Shown here: one piece after another, positions 24,002 through 38,710 of the stretch | Numbering within the stretch: position 1 is the stretch's first letter | Layout of the letters: the number at the start of each line of letters is the position of its first letter | Assembly (NCBI RefSeq): GCF_029227915.1 | Contig: NC_079887.1 | Location: forward strand, 5,146,001 to 5,210,000 | Source of the DNA: Hydractinia symbiolongicarpus | Lineage: Eukaryota > Cnidaria > Hydrozoa > Anthoathecata > Hydractiniidae | Direction of reading: 5' to 3' | Length of the DNA: 64,000 nt | Position numbers and translations under genes: made by a program | The notes under the pieces: model-generated | What the model saw: only the letters and a program-made list of their open reading frames with translations | What the model was told of the DNA's origin: nothing | Database searches by the model: none

Positions 24002-27000
24002 TAAATTTTTAAATGAAGCGCTACCACAGCGCCCAGTGTAATCGCTGATTTTCGGCAATCACGTCAAATTAAGAAGAATAATTTTTCTTGGAGTCCAATT
24101 GTCTCATTTATCACATTTATCAGGTCACAGTCCAAAGTTAGTACAATTAAGTTCCACAGTCAATCGTTTCATTGTTAAAAGCGATGCAACCTAGTAATAT
24201 CAGAAAAATATCGCTAAATACATGTTGGTACGAATATGTGACCCAATCGTTGTAACTCAAACGGGCTGACACCCTGGGAAAGTCAATGAAATGTAGTTTT
24301 TGAAACTGTCGCTAATTCTTCAGCGCGTGATAACGGCTAGGATTGGTCAAACAGTAAAAAATGATTTGTTAATCTAAATTTTTAAATGAAGTGCTACCAC
24401 AGCGCCCAGTGTAATCGCTGAGTTCCGGCAATCACGTCAAATTAAGAAGAATGTTATTTCTTGGAGTCCAATTGTCTCATTTATCACATTTATCAGGCCA
24501 CAGCCCAAAATCAGTTCAATTATGTCCCACAGTCAATCGTTTCATTGTTAAAAGCGATGCAACCTAATAGTATGAGAGAAAAATCGCTAAATACATGTTG
24601 GTACGAGTATGTGACGCAACCGTTGTAACTGAAGCGAATTGATACCGTTAGAAAGTCAATGAAATGTAATTTTTGAAACTGGCTCTATTTCTTCTGCGCG
24701 TCCTAACGGCTAGGGTTGGTCCAACAGTAAAAAATGACTTATTAATCTAAATTTTTAAATGAAGTGCTACCACAGCGCCCAGTGTAATCGCTGAGTTGCG
24801 GCAATCATATTAAATTAAGAGGAATGTTATTTCTTGGAATCCAATTGTCTCACTTTCACATTTATAAGGTCACAGCCCAAAATCAGTTCAATTAAGTCCC
24901 ACAGTCAATCGTTTCATTGTTAAAAGCGATGCAACCTAATAGTATGAGAGAAAAATCGCTAAATACATGTTGGTACGAATATGTGACCCAATCGTTGTAA
25001 CTCAAACGGACTGACACCCCTAGAAAGTCAATGAAATGTACTTCTTGAAACTGTCTCTATTTCTTCAGCGCGCGATAACAGCTAGGGTTGGTCCCACAGT
25101 AGGAAATGACTTATTTATCTAAATTTTTAAATGAAGCGCTACCACAGCGCCCAGTGTAATCGCTGATTTCCGGCAATCACGCCAAATTAAGAAGAATGTT
25201 TTTTCTTGGAGTCCAATTGTCTCATTTATCACATTTATCAGGTCACAGTCCAAAGTTAGTTCAATTAATTTCCACAGTCAATCGTTTCATTGTTAAAAAC
25301 GATGCAACCTAGTAAAATCAGAAAAATATCGCTAAATACATGGTGGTACGAATTTGTGACCCAATCATTGTAACTCAAACGGACTGACACCCTTGGAAAG
25401 TCAATGAAATGTAGTTTTTGAAACTGTCGCTAATTCTTCAGCGCGTGATAACGGCTAGGATTGGTCCCACAGTAAAAAATTATTTGTTAATCTAAATTTT
25501 TAAATGAAGTGCTACCACAGCGCCCAGTGTAACCGCTGAGTTGCGGCAATCATGTCAAATGAAGAAGAATGTTATTTCTTGGAGTCCAATTGTCTCACTT
25601 TCACATTTATAAGGTCACAGCCCAAAGTCAGTTAAATTAAGTCCCACAGTCAATCCTTTCATTGTTAAAAGCGATGCAACCTAGTAATATCAGAAAAATA
25701 TCGCTAAATACATGTTGGTACGAATATGTGACCAAACCGTTGTAACTCAAACGGACTCACATCGTTAGAAAGTCAATGAAATGTACTTTTGGAAACTGTC
25801 GCTATATTTTCAGTGCGCGATAACGGCTAGGATTGGTCCCACAGTAAAAATTGACTTTCTTATCTAAATTTTTAAATGAAGCGCTACCACAGCGCCCAGT
25901 GTAATCGCTGAGTTTCGGCAATCATGTCAAATTAAGAAGAATGTTATTTCTTGGAATCCAATTGTCTCACTTATAACATTTATAAGGTCACAGTTCAAAA
26001 TCAGTTAAATTAAGTGCCACAGTCAATAGTTTCACTGTTAAAAGCGATGCAACATAGCAATATGAGAAAAATATCGCTAAATACATGTTGGTACGAATAT
26101 GTGACACAACCGTTGTAACTGAAGCGAATTAATACCGTCAGAAAGTCAATGAAATGTAGTTTTTGAAACTGTCGCAATTTCTTCAGCGCGCGATAACGGC
26201 TAGCATTGGTCCCACAGTAAAAATGACTTATTTATTTAAATTTTTTAATGAAGCGCTACCACAGCGCCCAGTGTAATCGCTGAGTTGCGGCAATCATGTT
26301 TAATTAAAAAGAATGTTATTTCTTGGAGTCCAATTGTCTCACTTTCACATTTATAAGGTCATAGCCCAAAGTCAGTTCAATTAAGTCCCACAGTCAATCG
26401 TTTCATTGTTAAAAGCGATGCAACCTAGTAATAGAGGAAAAGTATCGCTAAATACATGATGGTACGAATATGTGATCAAACCGTTGTAACTCAAACGGAC
26501 TGACACCGTTAGAAAGTCAATGATATGTACTTTTTGAAATTGTCGCTATATTTTCAGCGCGTTATAACGGCTAGGATTGGTCCAACAGTAAAAATTGACT
26601 TTTTTATCTAAATTTTTAAATGAAGCGCTACCACAGCGCCAAGTGTAATCGCTGAGTTCCGGCAATCGTGTCAAATTAATAAGAATGTTATTTCTTGAAG
26701 TCCAATTGTCTCACTTATAATATTTATAACGTCACAGTCCAAATCAGTTCAATTAAGTCCCACAGTCAATCGTTTCACTGTTAAAAGCGATGCAACCTAG
26801 TAATACCAGGAAAATATCGCTAAATACATGTTGGTACGAGTATGTGACGCAACCCTTGTAACTGAAGCGGATTGATACCGATAGAAAGTCAATGAAATGT
26901 AATTCTTGAAACTGTCGCTATTTCTTCAGCGCGCAGTAACGGCTAGGATTGGTCCCACAGTAAAAATGACTTATTTATCTAAATTTTTAAATGAAGCGCT

Positions 27001-28097
27001 ACGACAGCGCCCAGTGTAATCGCTGAGTCCCGGCAATCATGTCAAATTAAAAAGAATGTTATTTCTTGGAGTCGAATTGTCTCCTTTATCACATTTATCA
27101 GGTCACAGTCCAAAGTTAATTCAATTACGTCCCACACTCAATCGTTTCATTGTTAAAAGCGATGCAACCTAGTAATATCAGAAAAATATCGCTAAATACA
27201 TGTTGGTACGAATATGTGACCAAACCGTTGTAACTCAAACGGACTCACATCGTTAGAAAGTCAATGAAATGTACTTTTGGAAACTGTCGCTATATTTTTA
27301 GTGCGCGATAACGGCTAGGATTGGTCCCACAGTAAATATTGACTTTCTTATCTTAATTTTTAAATGAAGCGCTACCACAGCGCCCAGTGTAATCGCTGAG
27401 TTTCAGCAATCATGTCAAATTAAGAAGAATGTTATTTCTTGGAATCCAATTGTCTCACTTATAACATTTATAAGGTCACAGTCCAAAATCAGTTCAATTA
27501 AGTGCCACAGTCAATTGTTTCACTGTTAAAAGCGATGCAACATAGTAATATGAGAAAAATATCGCTAAATACATGTTGGTACGAATATGTGACACAACCG
27601 TTGTAACTGAAGCGGATTAATACTGTCAGAATGTCAATGAAATGTAGTTTTTGAAACTATCTTTATTTCTTCAGCGCATGATAAGAGCTAGGATTGGTCC
27701 CACAGTAAAAATGAGTTATTTATTTAAATTTTTAAATGAAGCGCTACCACAGCGCCCAGTGTAATCGCTGAGTTCCGGCAATCACGTTAAATTAAGAAGA
27801 ATGTTATTTCTTGGAGTCCAATTGTCTTATTTATCACATATATCAGGTCTCTGTCTAAAGTTAGTTCACTTAAGTCCCACAGTCAATCGTTTCATTGTTA
27901 AAAGCGATGCAACCTAGTAATATCAGAAAAATATCGTTAAATACATGTTGGTACGAATATGTGACCCAATCGTTGTAACTCAAACGGACTTACACCCTTA
28001 GAAAGTCAATTAAATGTACTTTTTGAAACTGTCGCTAATTCTTCAGCGCGTGATAAGGGCCAGGATTGGTCCCACAGTAAAAAATGACTTATTAATC
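24002..28097. repeat. 11-mer HOR, copy 1 (4096 bp)
   Basis: Eleven monomers (anchors 24221, 24594, 24966, 25339, 25711, 26084, 26455, 26827, 27199, 27572, 27944) repeat at an exact offset of 4096. Identity starts between 24002 and about 24047, inside a stretch conserved in all monomers, so the exchange point can be placed to about 45 bp. I saw only two differences inside the unit (G26936/A31032 and T27788/C31884) and one at the end (C28130/A32226). There is no length change, so this is one of the youngest duplications in the window. Confidence 0.92.
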
Positions 28098-31000
28098 TAA
28101 ATTTTTAAATGAAGCGCTACCACAGCGCCCAGTGTAATCGCTGATTTTCGGCAATCACGTCAAATTAAGAAGAATAATTTTTCTTGGAGTCCAATTGTCT
28201 CATTTATCACATTTATCAGGTCACAGTCCAAAGTTAGTACAATTAAGTTCCACAGTCAATCGTTTCATTGTTAAAAGCGATGCAACCTAGTAATATCAGA
28301 AAAATATCGCTAAATACATGTTGGTACGAATATGTGACCCAATCGTTGTAACTCAAACGGGCTGACACCCTGGGAAAGTCAATGAAATGTAGTTTTTGAA
28401 ACTGTCGCTAATTCTTCAGCGCGTGATAACGGCTAGGATTGGTCAAACAGTAAAAAATGATTTGTTAATCTAAATTTTTAAATGAAGTGCTACCACAGCG
28501 CCCAGTGTAATCGCTGAGTTCCGGCAATCACGTCAAATTAAGAAGAATGTTATTTCTTGGAGTCCAATTGTCTCATTTATCACATTTATCAGGCCACAGC
28601 CCAAAATCAGTTCAATTATGTCCCACAGTCAATCGTTTCATTGTTAAAAGCGATGCAACCTAATAGTATGAGAGAAAAATCGCTAAATACATGTTGGTAC
28701 GAGTATGTGACGCAACCGTTGTAACTGAAGCGAATTGATACCGTTAGAAAGTCAATGAAATGTAATTTTTGAAACTGGCTCTATTTCTTCTGCGCGTCCT
28801 AACGGCTAGGGTTGGTCCAACAGTAAAAAATGACTTATTAATCTAAATTTTTAAATGAAGTGCTACCACAGCGCCCAGTGTAATCGCTGAGTTGCGGCAA
28901 TCATATTAAATTAAGAGGAATGTTATTTCTTGGAATCCAATTGTCTCACTTTCACATTTATAAGGTCACAGCCCAAAATCAGTTCAATTAAGTCCCACAG
29001 TCAATCGTTTCATTGTTAAAAGCGATGCAACCTAATAGTATGAGAGAAAAATCGCTAAATACATGTTGGTACGAATATGTGACCCAATCGTTGTAACTCA
29101 AACGGACTGACACCCCTAGAAAGTCAATGAAATGTACTTCTTGAAACTGTCTCTATTTCTTCAGCGCGCGATAACAGCTAGGGTTGGTCCCACAGTAGGA
29201 AATGACTTATTTATCTAAATTTTTAAATGAAGCGCTACCACAGCGCCCAGTGTAATCGCTGATTTCCGGCAATCACGCCAAATTAAGAAGAATGTTTTTT
29301 CTTGGAGTCCAATTGTCTCATTTATCACATTTATCAGGTCACAGTCCAAAGTTAGTTCAATTAATTTCCACAGTCAATCGTTTCATTGTTAAAAACGATG
29401 CAACCTAGTAAAATCAGAAAAATATCGCTAAATACATGGTGGTACGAATTTGTGACCCAATCATTGTAACTCAAACGGACTGACACCCTTGGAAAGTCAA
29501 TGAAATGTAGTTTTTGAAACTGTCGCTAATTCTTCAGCGCGTGATAACGGCTAGGATTGGTCCCACAGTAAAAAATTATTTGTTAATCTAAATTTTTAAA
29601 TGAAGTGCTACCACAGCGCCCAGTGTAACCGCTGAGTTGCGGCAATCATGTCAAATGAAGAAGAATGTTATTTCTTGGAGTCCAATTGTCTCACTTTCAC
29701 ATTTATAAGGTCACAGCCCAAAGTCAGTTAAATTAAGTCCCACAGTCAATCCTTTCATTGTTAAAAGCGATGCAACCTAGTAATATCAGAAAAATATCGC
29801 TAAATACATGTTGGTACGAATATGTGACCAAACCGTTGTAACTCAAACGGACTCACATCGTTAGAAAGTCAATGAAATGTACTTTTGGAAACTGTCGCTA
29901 TATTTTCAGTGCGCGATAACGGCTAGGATTGGTCCCACAGTAAAAATTGACTTTCTTATCTAAATTTTTAAATGAAGCGCTACCACAGCGCCCAGTGTAA
30001 TCGCTGAGTTTCGGCAATCATGTCAAATTAAGAAGAATGTTATTTCTTGGAATCCAATTGTCTCACTTATAACATTTATAAGGTCACAGTTCAAAATCAG
30101 TTAAATTAAGTGCCACAGTCAATAGTTTCACTGTTAAAAGCGATGCAACATAGCAATATGAGAAAAATATCGCTAAATACATGTTGGTACGAATATGTGA
30201 CACAACCGTTGTAACTGAAGCGAATTAATACCGTCAGAAAGTCAATGAAATGTAGTTTTTGAAACTGTCGCAATTTCTTCAGCGCGCGATAACGGCTAGC
30301 ATTGGTCCCACAGTAAAAATGACTTATTTATTTAAATTTTTTAATGAAGCGCTACCACAGCGCCCAGTGTAATCGCTGAGTTGCGGCAATCATGTTTAAT
30401 TAAAAAGAATGTTATTTCTTGGAGTCCAATTGTCTCACTTTCACATTTATAAGGTCATAGCCCAAAGTCAGTTCAATTAAGTCCCACAGTCAATCGTTTC
30501 ATTGTTAAAAGCGATGCAACCTAGTAATAGAGGAAAAGTATCGCTAAATACATGATGGTACGAATATGTGATCAAACCGTTGTAACTCAAACGGACTGAC
30601 ACCGTTAGAAAGTCAATGATATGTACTTTTTGAAATTGTCGCTATATTTTCAGCGCGTTATAACGGCTAGGATTGGTCCAACAGTAAAAATTGACTTTTT
30701 TATCTAAATTTTTAAATGAAGCGCTACCACAGCGCCAAGTGTAATCGCTGAGTTCCGGCAATCGTGTCAAATTAATAAGAATGTTATTTCTTGAAGTCCA
30801 ATTGTCTCACTTATAATATTTATAACGTCACAGTCCAAATCAGTTCAATTAAGTCCCACAGTCAATCGTTTCACTGTTAAAAGCGATGCAACCTAGTAAT
30901 ACCAGGAAAATATCGCTAAATACATGTTGGTACGAGTATGTGACGCAACCCTTGTAACTGAAGCGGATTGATACCGATAGAAAGTCAATGAAATGTAATT

Positions 31001-32239
31001 CTTGAAACTGTCGCTATTTCTTCAGCGCGCAATAACGGCTAGGATTGGTCCCACAGTAAAAATGACTTATTTATCTAAATTTTTAAATGAAGCGCTACGA
31101 CAGCGCCCAGTGTAATCGCTGAGTCCCGGCAATCATGTCAAATTAAAAAGAATGTTATTTCTTGGAGTCGAATTGTCTCCTTTATCACATTTATCAGGTC
31201 ACAGTCCAAAGTTAATTCAATTACGTCCCACACTCAATCGTTTCATTGTTAAAAGCGATGCAACCTAGTAATATCAGAAAAATATCGCTAAATACATGTT
31301 GGTACGAATATGTGACCAAACCGTTGTAACTCAAACGGACTCACATCGTTAGAAAGTCAATGAAATGTACTTTTGGAAACTGTCGCTATATTTTTAGTGC
31401 GCGATAACGGCTAGGATTGGTCCCACAGTAAATATTGACTTTCTTATCTTAATTTTTAAATGAAGCGCTACCACAGCGCCCAGTGTAATCGCTGAGTTTC
31501 AGCAATCATGTCAAATTAAGAAGAATGTTATTTCTTGGAATCCAATTGTCTCACTTATAACATTTATAAGGTCACAGTCCAAAATCAGTTCAATTAAGTG
31601 CCACAGTCAATTGTTTCACTGTTAAAAGCGATGCAACATAGTAATATGAGAAAAATATCGCTAAATACATGTTGGTACGAATATGTGACACAACCGTTGT
31701 AACTGAAGCGGATTAATACTGTCAGAATGTCAATGAAATGTAGTTTTTGAAACTATCTTTATTTCTTCAGCGCATGATAAGAGCTAGGATTGGTCCCACA
31801 GTAAAAATGAGTTATTTATTTAAATTTTTAAATGAAGCGCTACCACAGCGCCCAGTGTAATCGCTGAGTTCCGGCAATCACGTCAAATTAAGAAGAATGT
31901 TATTTCTTGGAGTCCAATTGTCTTATTTATCACATATATCAGGTCTCTGTCTAAAGTTAGTTCACTTAAGTCCCACAGTCAATCGTTTCATTGTTAAAAG
32001 CGATGCAACCTAGTAATATCAGAAAAATATCGTTAAATACATGTTGGTACGAATATGTGACCCAATCGTTGTAACTCAAACGGACTTACACCCTTAGAAA
32101 GTCAATTAAATGTACTTTTTGAAACTGTCGCTAATTCTTCAGCGCGTGATAAGGGCCAGGATTGGTCCCACAGTAAAAAATGACTTATTAATCTAAATTT
32201 TTAAATGAAGCGCTACCACAGCGCCAAGTGTAATCGCTG
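28098..32239. repeat. 11-mer HOR, copy 2
   Basis: This is the second copy of the 4096-bp unit, with anchors at 28317 through 32040. It ends in the same conserved stretch (about 32194-32239), after which the sequence changes to a CAGGTCAAGTTAAGAAG variant. The presence of private differences argues against a simple assembly duplication. Confidence 0.92.
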
Positions 32240-32749
32240 AGTTCCGGCAATCAGGTCAAGTTAAGAAGAATGTTATTTCATGGAGTCCAATTGTCTCACT
32301 TATCACATTTATAAGGTCATAGTCCAAAGTTAGTTCAATTAAGTCCCACAGTCAATCGTTTCATTGTTAAAAGCGATGCAACCTAGTAATATCGGTAAGA
32401 TATCACTAAATACATGTTGGCACGAATATGTGACGCAACTGTTGTAGTTGAAGCGGATTGATACCGATAGAAAGTCAATAAAATGTAATTCTTGAAACTG
32501 TCGCTATTTCTTCAGCGCGCAATAACGGCTAGGATTGGTCCCACAGTAAAAATGTCTAATTTATCTAATTTTTAAATGAAGCGCTACGACAGCGCCCAGT
32601 GTAATCGCTGAGTCCCGGCAATCATGTCAAATTAAAAAGAATGATATTTCTTGGAGTCGAATTGTCTCCTTTATCACATTTATCAGGTCACAGTCCAAAG
32701 TTAATTCAATTACGTCCCACACTCAATCGTTTCATTGTTAAAAGCGATG
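32240..32749. repeat. Transition monomers between HOR blocks
   Basis: About 1.4 monomers (anchor 32413, TTGGCACGAATATG) combine an m3-like start (GACGCAACTGTTGTAGTTG) with an AGCGGATTGATACCGATAG continuation typical of the 6.4-kb block, so this is a hybrid. One A/T tract is shortened (TTATCTAATTTTTAAATG near 32560). There is no gene. Confidence 0.7.
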
Positions 32750-34983
32750 CAACCTAGTAATATCAGAAAAAGATTGCTAAATACATGTTAGTACGAATAT
32801 GTGACCAAACCGTTGTAACTCAAACGGACTCACATCGTTAGAAAGTCAATAAAATGTACTTTTGGAAACTGTCGCTATATTTTCAGTGCGCGATAACGGC
32901 TAGGATTGGTCCCACAGTAAAAATTGACTTTCTTATCTAAATTTTTAAATGAAGCGCTACCACAGCGCCCAGTGTAATCGCTGAGTTTCAGCAATCATGT
33001 CAAATTAAGAAGAATGTTATTTCTTGGAATCCAATTGTCTCATTTATAACATTTATAAGGTCACAGTCCAAAATCAGTTCAATTAAGTGCCACAGTCAAT
33101 TGTTTCACTGTTAAAAGCGATGCAACATAGTAATATGAGAAAAATATCGCTAAATACATGTTGGTACGAATATGTGACACAACCGTTGTAACTGAAGCGG
33201 ATTAATACTGTCAGAATGTCAATGAAATGTAGTTTTTGAAACTATCTTTATTTCTCCAGCGCATGATAAGAGCTAGGATTGGTCCAACAGTAAAAAATGA
33301 CTTATTAATCTAAATTTTTAAATGAAGTGCTACCACAGCGCCCAGTGTAATCGCTGAGCTGCGGCAATCATGTTAAATTAAGAGGAATGTTATTTCTTGG
33401 AGTCCAATTGTCTCACTTTCACATTTATAAGCTCACAGCCCAATATCAGTTCAATTAAGTCCCACAGTCAATCGTTTCATTGTTAAAAGCGATGCAACCT
33501 AGTAATATCAGAAAAATATCGCTAAATACATTTTGGTACAAATATGTGACCCAATCGCTGTAACTCAAACGGACTGACACCCTTAGAAAGTCAATGAAAT
33601 GTACTTTTTGAAACTGTCTCTATTTCTTCAGCGCGCGATAACGGCTAGGATTGGTCCCACAGTAAAAATGACTTATTTATTTAAATTTTTAAATGAAGCG
33701 CTACCACAGCACCCAGTGTAATCGCTGAGTTCCGGCAATCACGTCAAATTAAGAAGAATGTTATTTCTTGGAGTCCAATTGTCTCATTTATCACATATAT
33801 CAGGTCTCTGTCTAAAGTTAGTTCACTTAAGTCCCACAGTCAATCGTTTCATTGTTAAAAGCGATGCAACCTAGTAATATCAGAAAAATATCGTTAAATA
33901 CATGTTGGTACGAATATGTGACCCAATCGTTGTAACTCAAACGGACTTACACAGTTATAAAGTCAATTAAATGTACTTTTTGAAACTGTCGCTAATTCTT
34001 CAGCGCGTGATAAGGGCTAGGATTGGTCCCACAGTAAAAATTGTATTATTTATTTAAATTTTTAAATGAAGCGCTACCACAGCGCCCAGTGTAATCGCTG
34101 AGTTTCGGCAGTCATGTCAAATTAAGAAGATTGTTATTTCTTGGAATCCAATTGTCACACTTATACCATTTATAAGGTCACAGTCCAAAATCAGTTCAAT
34201 TAAGTCCCACTGTCAATCGTTTCATCGTTAAAAGCGATGCAACCTAGTAATATCAGAAAAATATCGCTAAATACATGTTGGTACAAATATGTGACCCAGT
34301 CGTTGTAACTCAAACGGACTGACACCCTTAGAAAGTCAATGAAATGTACTTTTTGAAACTGTCTCTATTTCTTCAGCGCGCGATAACAGCTAGGGTTGGT
34401 CCCACAGTAAGAAATGACTTATTTATCTAAATTTTTAAATGAAGCGCTACCACAGCGCCCAGTATAATCGCTGATTTTTGGAAATCACGTCAAATTAAAA
34501 AGAATGTTTTTTCTTGGAGTCCAATTGTCTCACTTATAACAATTATCAGGTCACAGTCCAATGTTTGTTTAATTAAGTCCCACAGTCAATCGTTTAATTC
34601 TTAAAGCGATGCAATCTAGTAATATCAGAAAAATATCGCTAAGTACATGTTGGTACGAATATGTGACACAACCGTTGTAACTCAAACGGACTGACACCGT
34701 TAGAAAGTCAATGAAAGGTAGTTTTTGAATCTGTCTCTATTTCTTCAGCGCGTCCTTACGGCTACGATTGGTCCCACAGCACAAAATGACATATTTGCCT
34801 ACATTTTTGAATAAAGCGCTACCCCAGCGCCCAGGGTAATCGCTGAGTTCCGGCAATCATGTCAAATTAAGAAGAATGTTATATCTTGGAGTCCAATTGT
34901 CTCGCTTTCACATTTTTAAGGTCATAGTCCAAAATCAGTTCAATTAAGTCCCACAGTCAATCGTTGCACTGTTAAAAGCGATA
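32750..34983. repeat. Hexamer HOR I, copy 1 (2234 bp)
   Basis: Six monomers (anchors 32784, 33157, 33529, 33901, 34274, 34646) repeat at an offset of 2234. Markers are AAAAGATTGCTAAATAC with GTTAGTACG, ACATTTTGGTACAAATATG, CAGGTCTCTGTCTAAAG and the TCTACATTTTTGAATA subfamily segment in the last monomer. Its left edge lies in GATGCAACC (identity from 32750). Confidence 0.88.
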
Positions 34984-37217
34984 CAACCTAGTAATATCAG
35001 AAAAAGATTGCTAAATACATGTTAGTACGAATATGTGACCAAACCGTTGTAACTCAAACGGACTCACATCGTTAGAAAGTCAATAAAATGTACTTTTGGA
35101 AACTGTCGCTATATTTTCAGTGCGCGATAACGGCTAGGATTGGTCCCACAGTAAAAATTGACTTTCTTATCTAAATTTTTAAATGAAGCGCTACCACAGC
35201 GCCCAGTGTAATCGCTGAGTTTCAGCAATCATGTCAAATTAAGAAGAATGTTATTTCTTGGAATCCAATTGTCTCATTTATAACATTTATAAGGTCACAG
35301 TCCAAAATCAGTTCAATTAAGTGCCACAGTCAATTGTTTCACTGTTAAAAGCGATGCAACATAGTAATATGAGAAAAATATCGCTAAATACATGTTGGTA
35401 CGAATATGTGACACAACCGTTGTAACTGAAGCGGATTAATACTGTCAGAATGTCAATGAAATGTAGTTTTTGAAACTATCTTTATTTCTCCAGCGCATGA
35501 TAAGAGCTAGGATTGGTCCAACAGTAAAAAATGACTTATTAATCTAAATTTTTAAATGAAGTGCTACCACAGCGCCCAGTGTAATCGCTGAGCTGCGGCA
35601 ATCATGTTAAATTAAGAGGAATGTTATTTCTTGGAGTCCAATTGTCTCACTTTCACATTTATAAGCTCACAGCCCAATATCAGTTCAATTAAGTCCCACA
35701 GTCAATCGTTTCATTGTTAAAAGCGATGCAACCTAGTAATATCAGAAAAATATCGCTAAATACATTTTGGTACAAATATGTGACCCAATCGCTGTAACTC
35801 AAACGGACTGACACCCTTAGAAAGTCAATGAAATGTACTTTTTGAAACTGTCTCTATTTCTTCAGCGCGCGATAACGGCTAGGATTGGTCCCACAGTAAA
35901 AATGACTTATTTATTTAAATTTTTAAATGAAGCGCTACCACAGCACCCAGTGTAATCGCTGAGTTCCGGCAATCACGTCAAATTAAGAAGAATGTTATTT
36001 CTTGGAGTCCAATTGTCTCATTTATCACATATATCAGGTCTCTGTCTAAAGTTAGTTCACTTAAGTCCCACAGTCAATCGTTTCATTGTTAAAAGCGATG
36101 CAACCTAGTAATATCAGAAAAATATCGTTAAATACATGTTGGTACGAATATGTGACCCAATCGTTGTAACTCAAACGGACTTACACAGTTATAAAGTCAA
36201 TTAAATGTACTTTTTGAAACTGTCGCTAATTCTTCAGCGCGTGATAAGGGCTAGGATTGGTCCCACAGTAAAAATTGTATTATTTATTTAAATTTTTAAA
36301 TGAAGCGCTACCACAGCGCCCAGTGTAATCGCTGAGTTTCGGCAGTCATGTCAAATTAAGAAGATTGTTATTTCTTGGAATCCAATTGTCACACTTATAC
36401 CATTTATAAGGTCACAGTCCAAAATCAGTTCAATTAAGTCCCACAGTCAATCGTTTCATCGTTAAAAGCGATGCAACCTAGTAATATCAGAAAAATATCG
36501 CTAAATACATGTTGGTACAAATATGTGACCCAGTCGTTGTAACTCAAACGGACTGACACCCTTAGAAAGTCAATGAAATGTACTTTTTGAAACTGTCTCT
36601 ATTTCTTCAGCGCGCGATAACAGCTAGGGTTGGTCCCACAGTAAGAAATGACTTATTTATCTAAATTTTTAAATGAAGCGCTACCACAGCGCCCAGTATA
36701 ATCGCTGATTTTTGGAAATCACGTCAAATTAAAAAGAATGTTTTTTCTTGGAGTCCAATTGTCTCACTTATAACAATTATCAGGTCACAGTCCAATGTTT
36801 GTTTAATTAAGTCCCACAGTCAATCGTTTAATTCTTAAAGCGATGCAATCTAGTAATATCAGAAAAATATCGCTAAGTACATGTTGGTACGAATATGTGA
36901 CACAACCGTTGTAACTCAAACGGACTGACACCGTTAGAAAGTCAATGAAAGGTAGTTTTTGAATCTGTCTCTATTTCTTCAGCGCGTCCTTACGGCTACG
37001 ATTGGTCCCACAGCACAAAATGACATATTTGCCTACATTTTTGAATAAAGCGCTACCCCAGCGCCCAGGGTAATCGCTGAGTTCCGGCAATCATGTCAAA
37101 TTAAGAAGAATGTTATATCTTGGAGTCCAATTGTCTCGCTTTCACATTTTTAAGGTCATAGTCCAAAATCAGTTCAATTAAGTCCCACAGTCAATCGTTG
37201 CACTGTTAAAAGCGATA
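34984..37217. repeat. Hexamer HOR I, copy 2 (2234 bp)
   Basis: This is a near-identical repeat of 32750-34983. The one substitution I noticed is T34211 against A36445. It ends at 37217, where the sequence returns to the third monomer of the unit rather than the first. Confidence 0.88.
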
Positions 37218-38710
37218 CAACCTAGTAATATCAGAAAAATATCGCTAAATACATTTTGGTACAAATATGTGACCCAATCGCTGTAACTCAAACGGACTGA
37301 CACCCTTAGAAAGTCAATGAAATGTACTTTTTGAAACTGTCTCTATTTCTTCAGCGCGCGATAACGGCTACGATTGGTCCCACAGTAAAAATGACTTATT
37401 TATTTAAATTTTTAAATGAAGCGCTACCACAGCGCCCAGTGTAATCGCTGAGTTCCGGCAATCACGTCAAATTAAGAAGAATGTTATTTCTTGGAGTCCA
37501 ATTGTCTCATTTATCACATATATCAGGTCTCTGTCTAAAGTTAGTTCACTTAAGTCCCACAGTCAATCGTTTCATTGTTAAAAGCGATGCAACCTAGTAA
37601 TATCAGAAAAATATCGTTAAATACATGTTGGTACGAATATGTGACCCAATCGTTGTAACTCAAACGGACTTATACACTTAGAAAGTCAATTAAATGTACT
37701 TTTTGAAACTGTCGCTAATTCTTCAGCGCGTGATAAGGGCTAGGATTGGTCCCACAGTAAAAATTGTATTATTTATTTAAATTTTTAAATGAAGCGCTAC
37801 CACAGCGCACAGTGTAATCGCTGAGTTTCCGCAGTCATGTCAAATTAAGAAGATTGTTATTTCTTGGAATCCAATTGTCACACTTATAACATTTATAAGG
37901 TCACAGTCCAAAATCAGTTCAATTAAGTCCCACAGTCAATCGTTTCATCGTTAAAAGCGATGCAACCTAGTAATATCAGAAAAATATCGCTAAATACATG
38001 GTGGTACAAATATGTGACCCAGTCGTTGTAACTCAAACGGACTGACACCCTTAGAAAGTCAATGAAATGTACTTTTTGAAACTGTCTCTATTTCTTCAGC
38101 GCGCGATAACAGCTAGGGTTGGTCCCACAGTAAGAAATGACTTATTTATCTAAATTTTTAAATGAAGCGCTACCACAGCGCCCAGTGTAATCGCTGATTT
38201 TTGGAAATCACGTCAAATTAAAAAGAATGTTTTTTCTTGGAGTCCAATTGTCTCACTTATAACAATTATCAGGTCACAGTCCAATGTTTGTTCAATTAAG
38301 TCCCACAGTCAATCGTTTAATTCTTAAAGCGATGCAATCTAGTAATATCAGAAAAATATCGCTAAATACATGTTGGTACGAATATGTGACACAACCGTTG
38401 TAACTCAAACGGACTGACACCGTTAGAAAGTCAATAAAAGGTAGTTTTTGAATCTGTCTCTATTTCTTCAGCGCGTCCTTATGGCTACGATTGGTCCCAC
38501 AGCACAAAATGACATATTTGTCTACATTTTTGAATAAAGCGCTACCCCAGCGCCCAGGGTAATCGCTGAGTTCCGGCAATCATGTCAAATTAAGAAGAAT
38601 GTTATATCTTGGAGTCCAATTGTCTCGCTTTCACATTTTTAAGGTCATAGTCCAAAATCAGTTCAATTAAGTCCCACAGTCAATCGTTGCACTGTTAAAA
38701 GCGATACAAC
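37218..38710. repeat. Hexamer HOR I, shortened four-monomer derivative
   Basis: This corresponds to copy 2 at an offset of 1489 (four monomers, anchors 37252, 37624, 37997, 38369); the first two monomers of the hexamer are missing. It has more differences from copy 2 than copies 1 and 2 have from each other (for example CACAGCGCACAGTG at 37801 and TATACACTTAGAAAG near 37672), so it is an older relative. Confidence 0.82.

Noticed and set aside
24002-32239. Assembly duplication as the explanation for the near-identical 4096-bp copies
   Set aside because: Private differences between copies and different right-hand neighbours favour a real duplication, but it cannot be excluded without reads.
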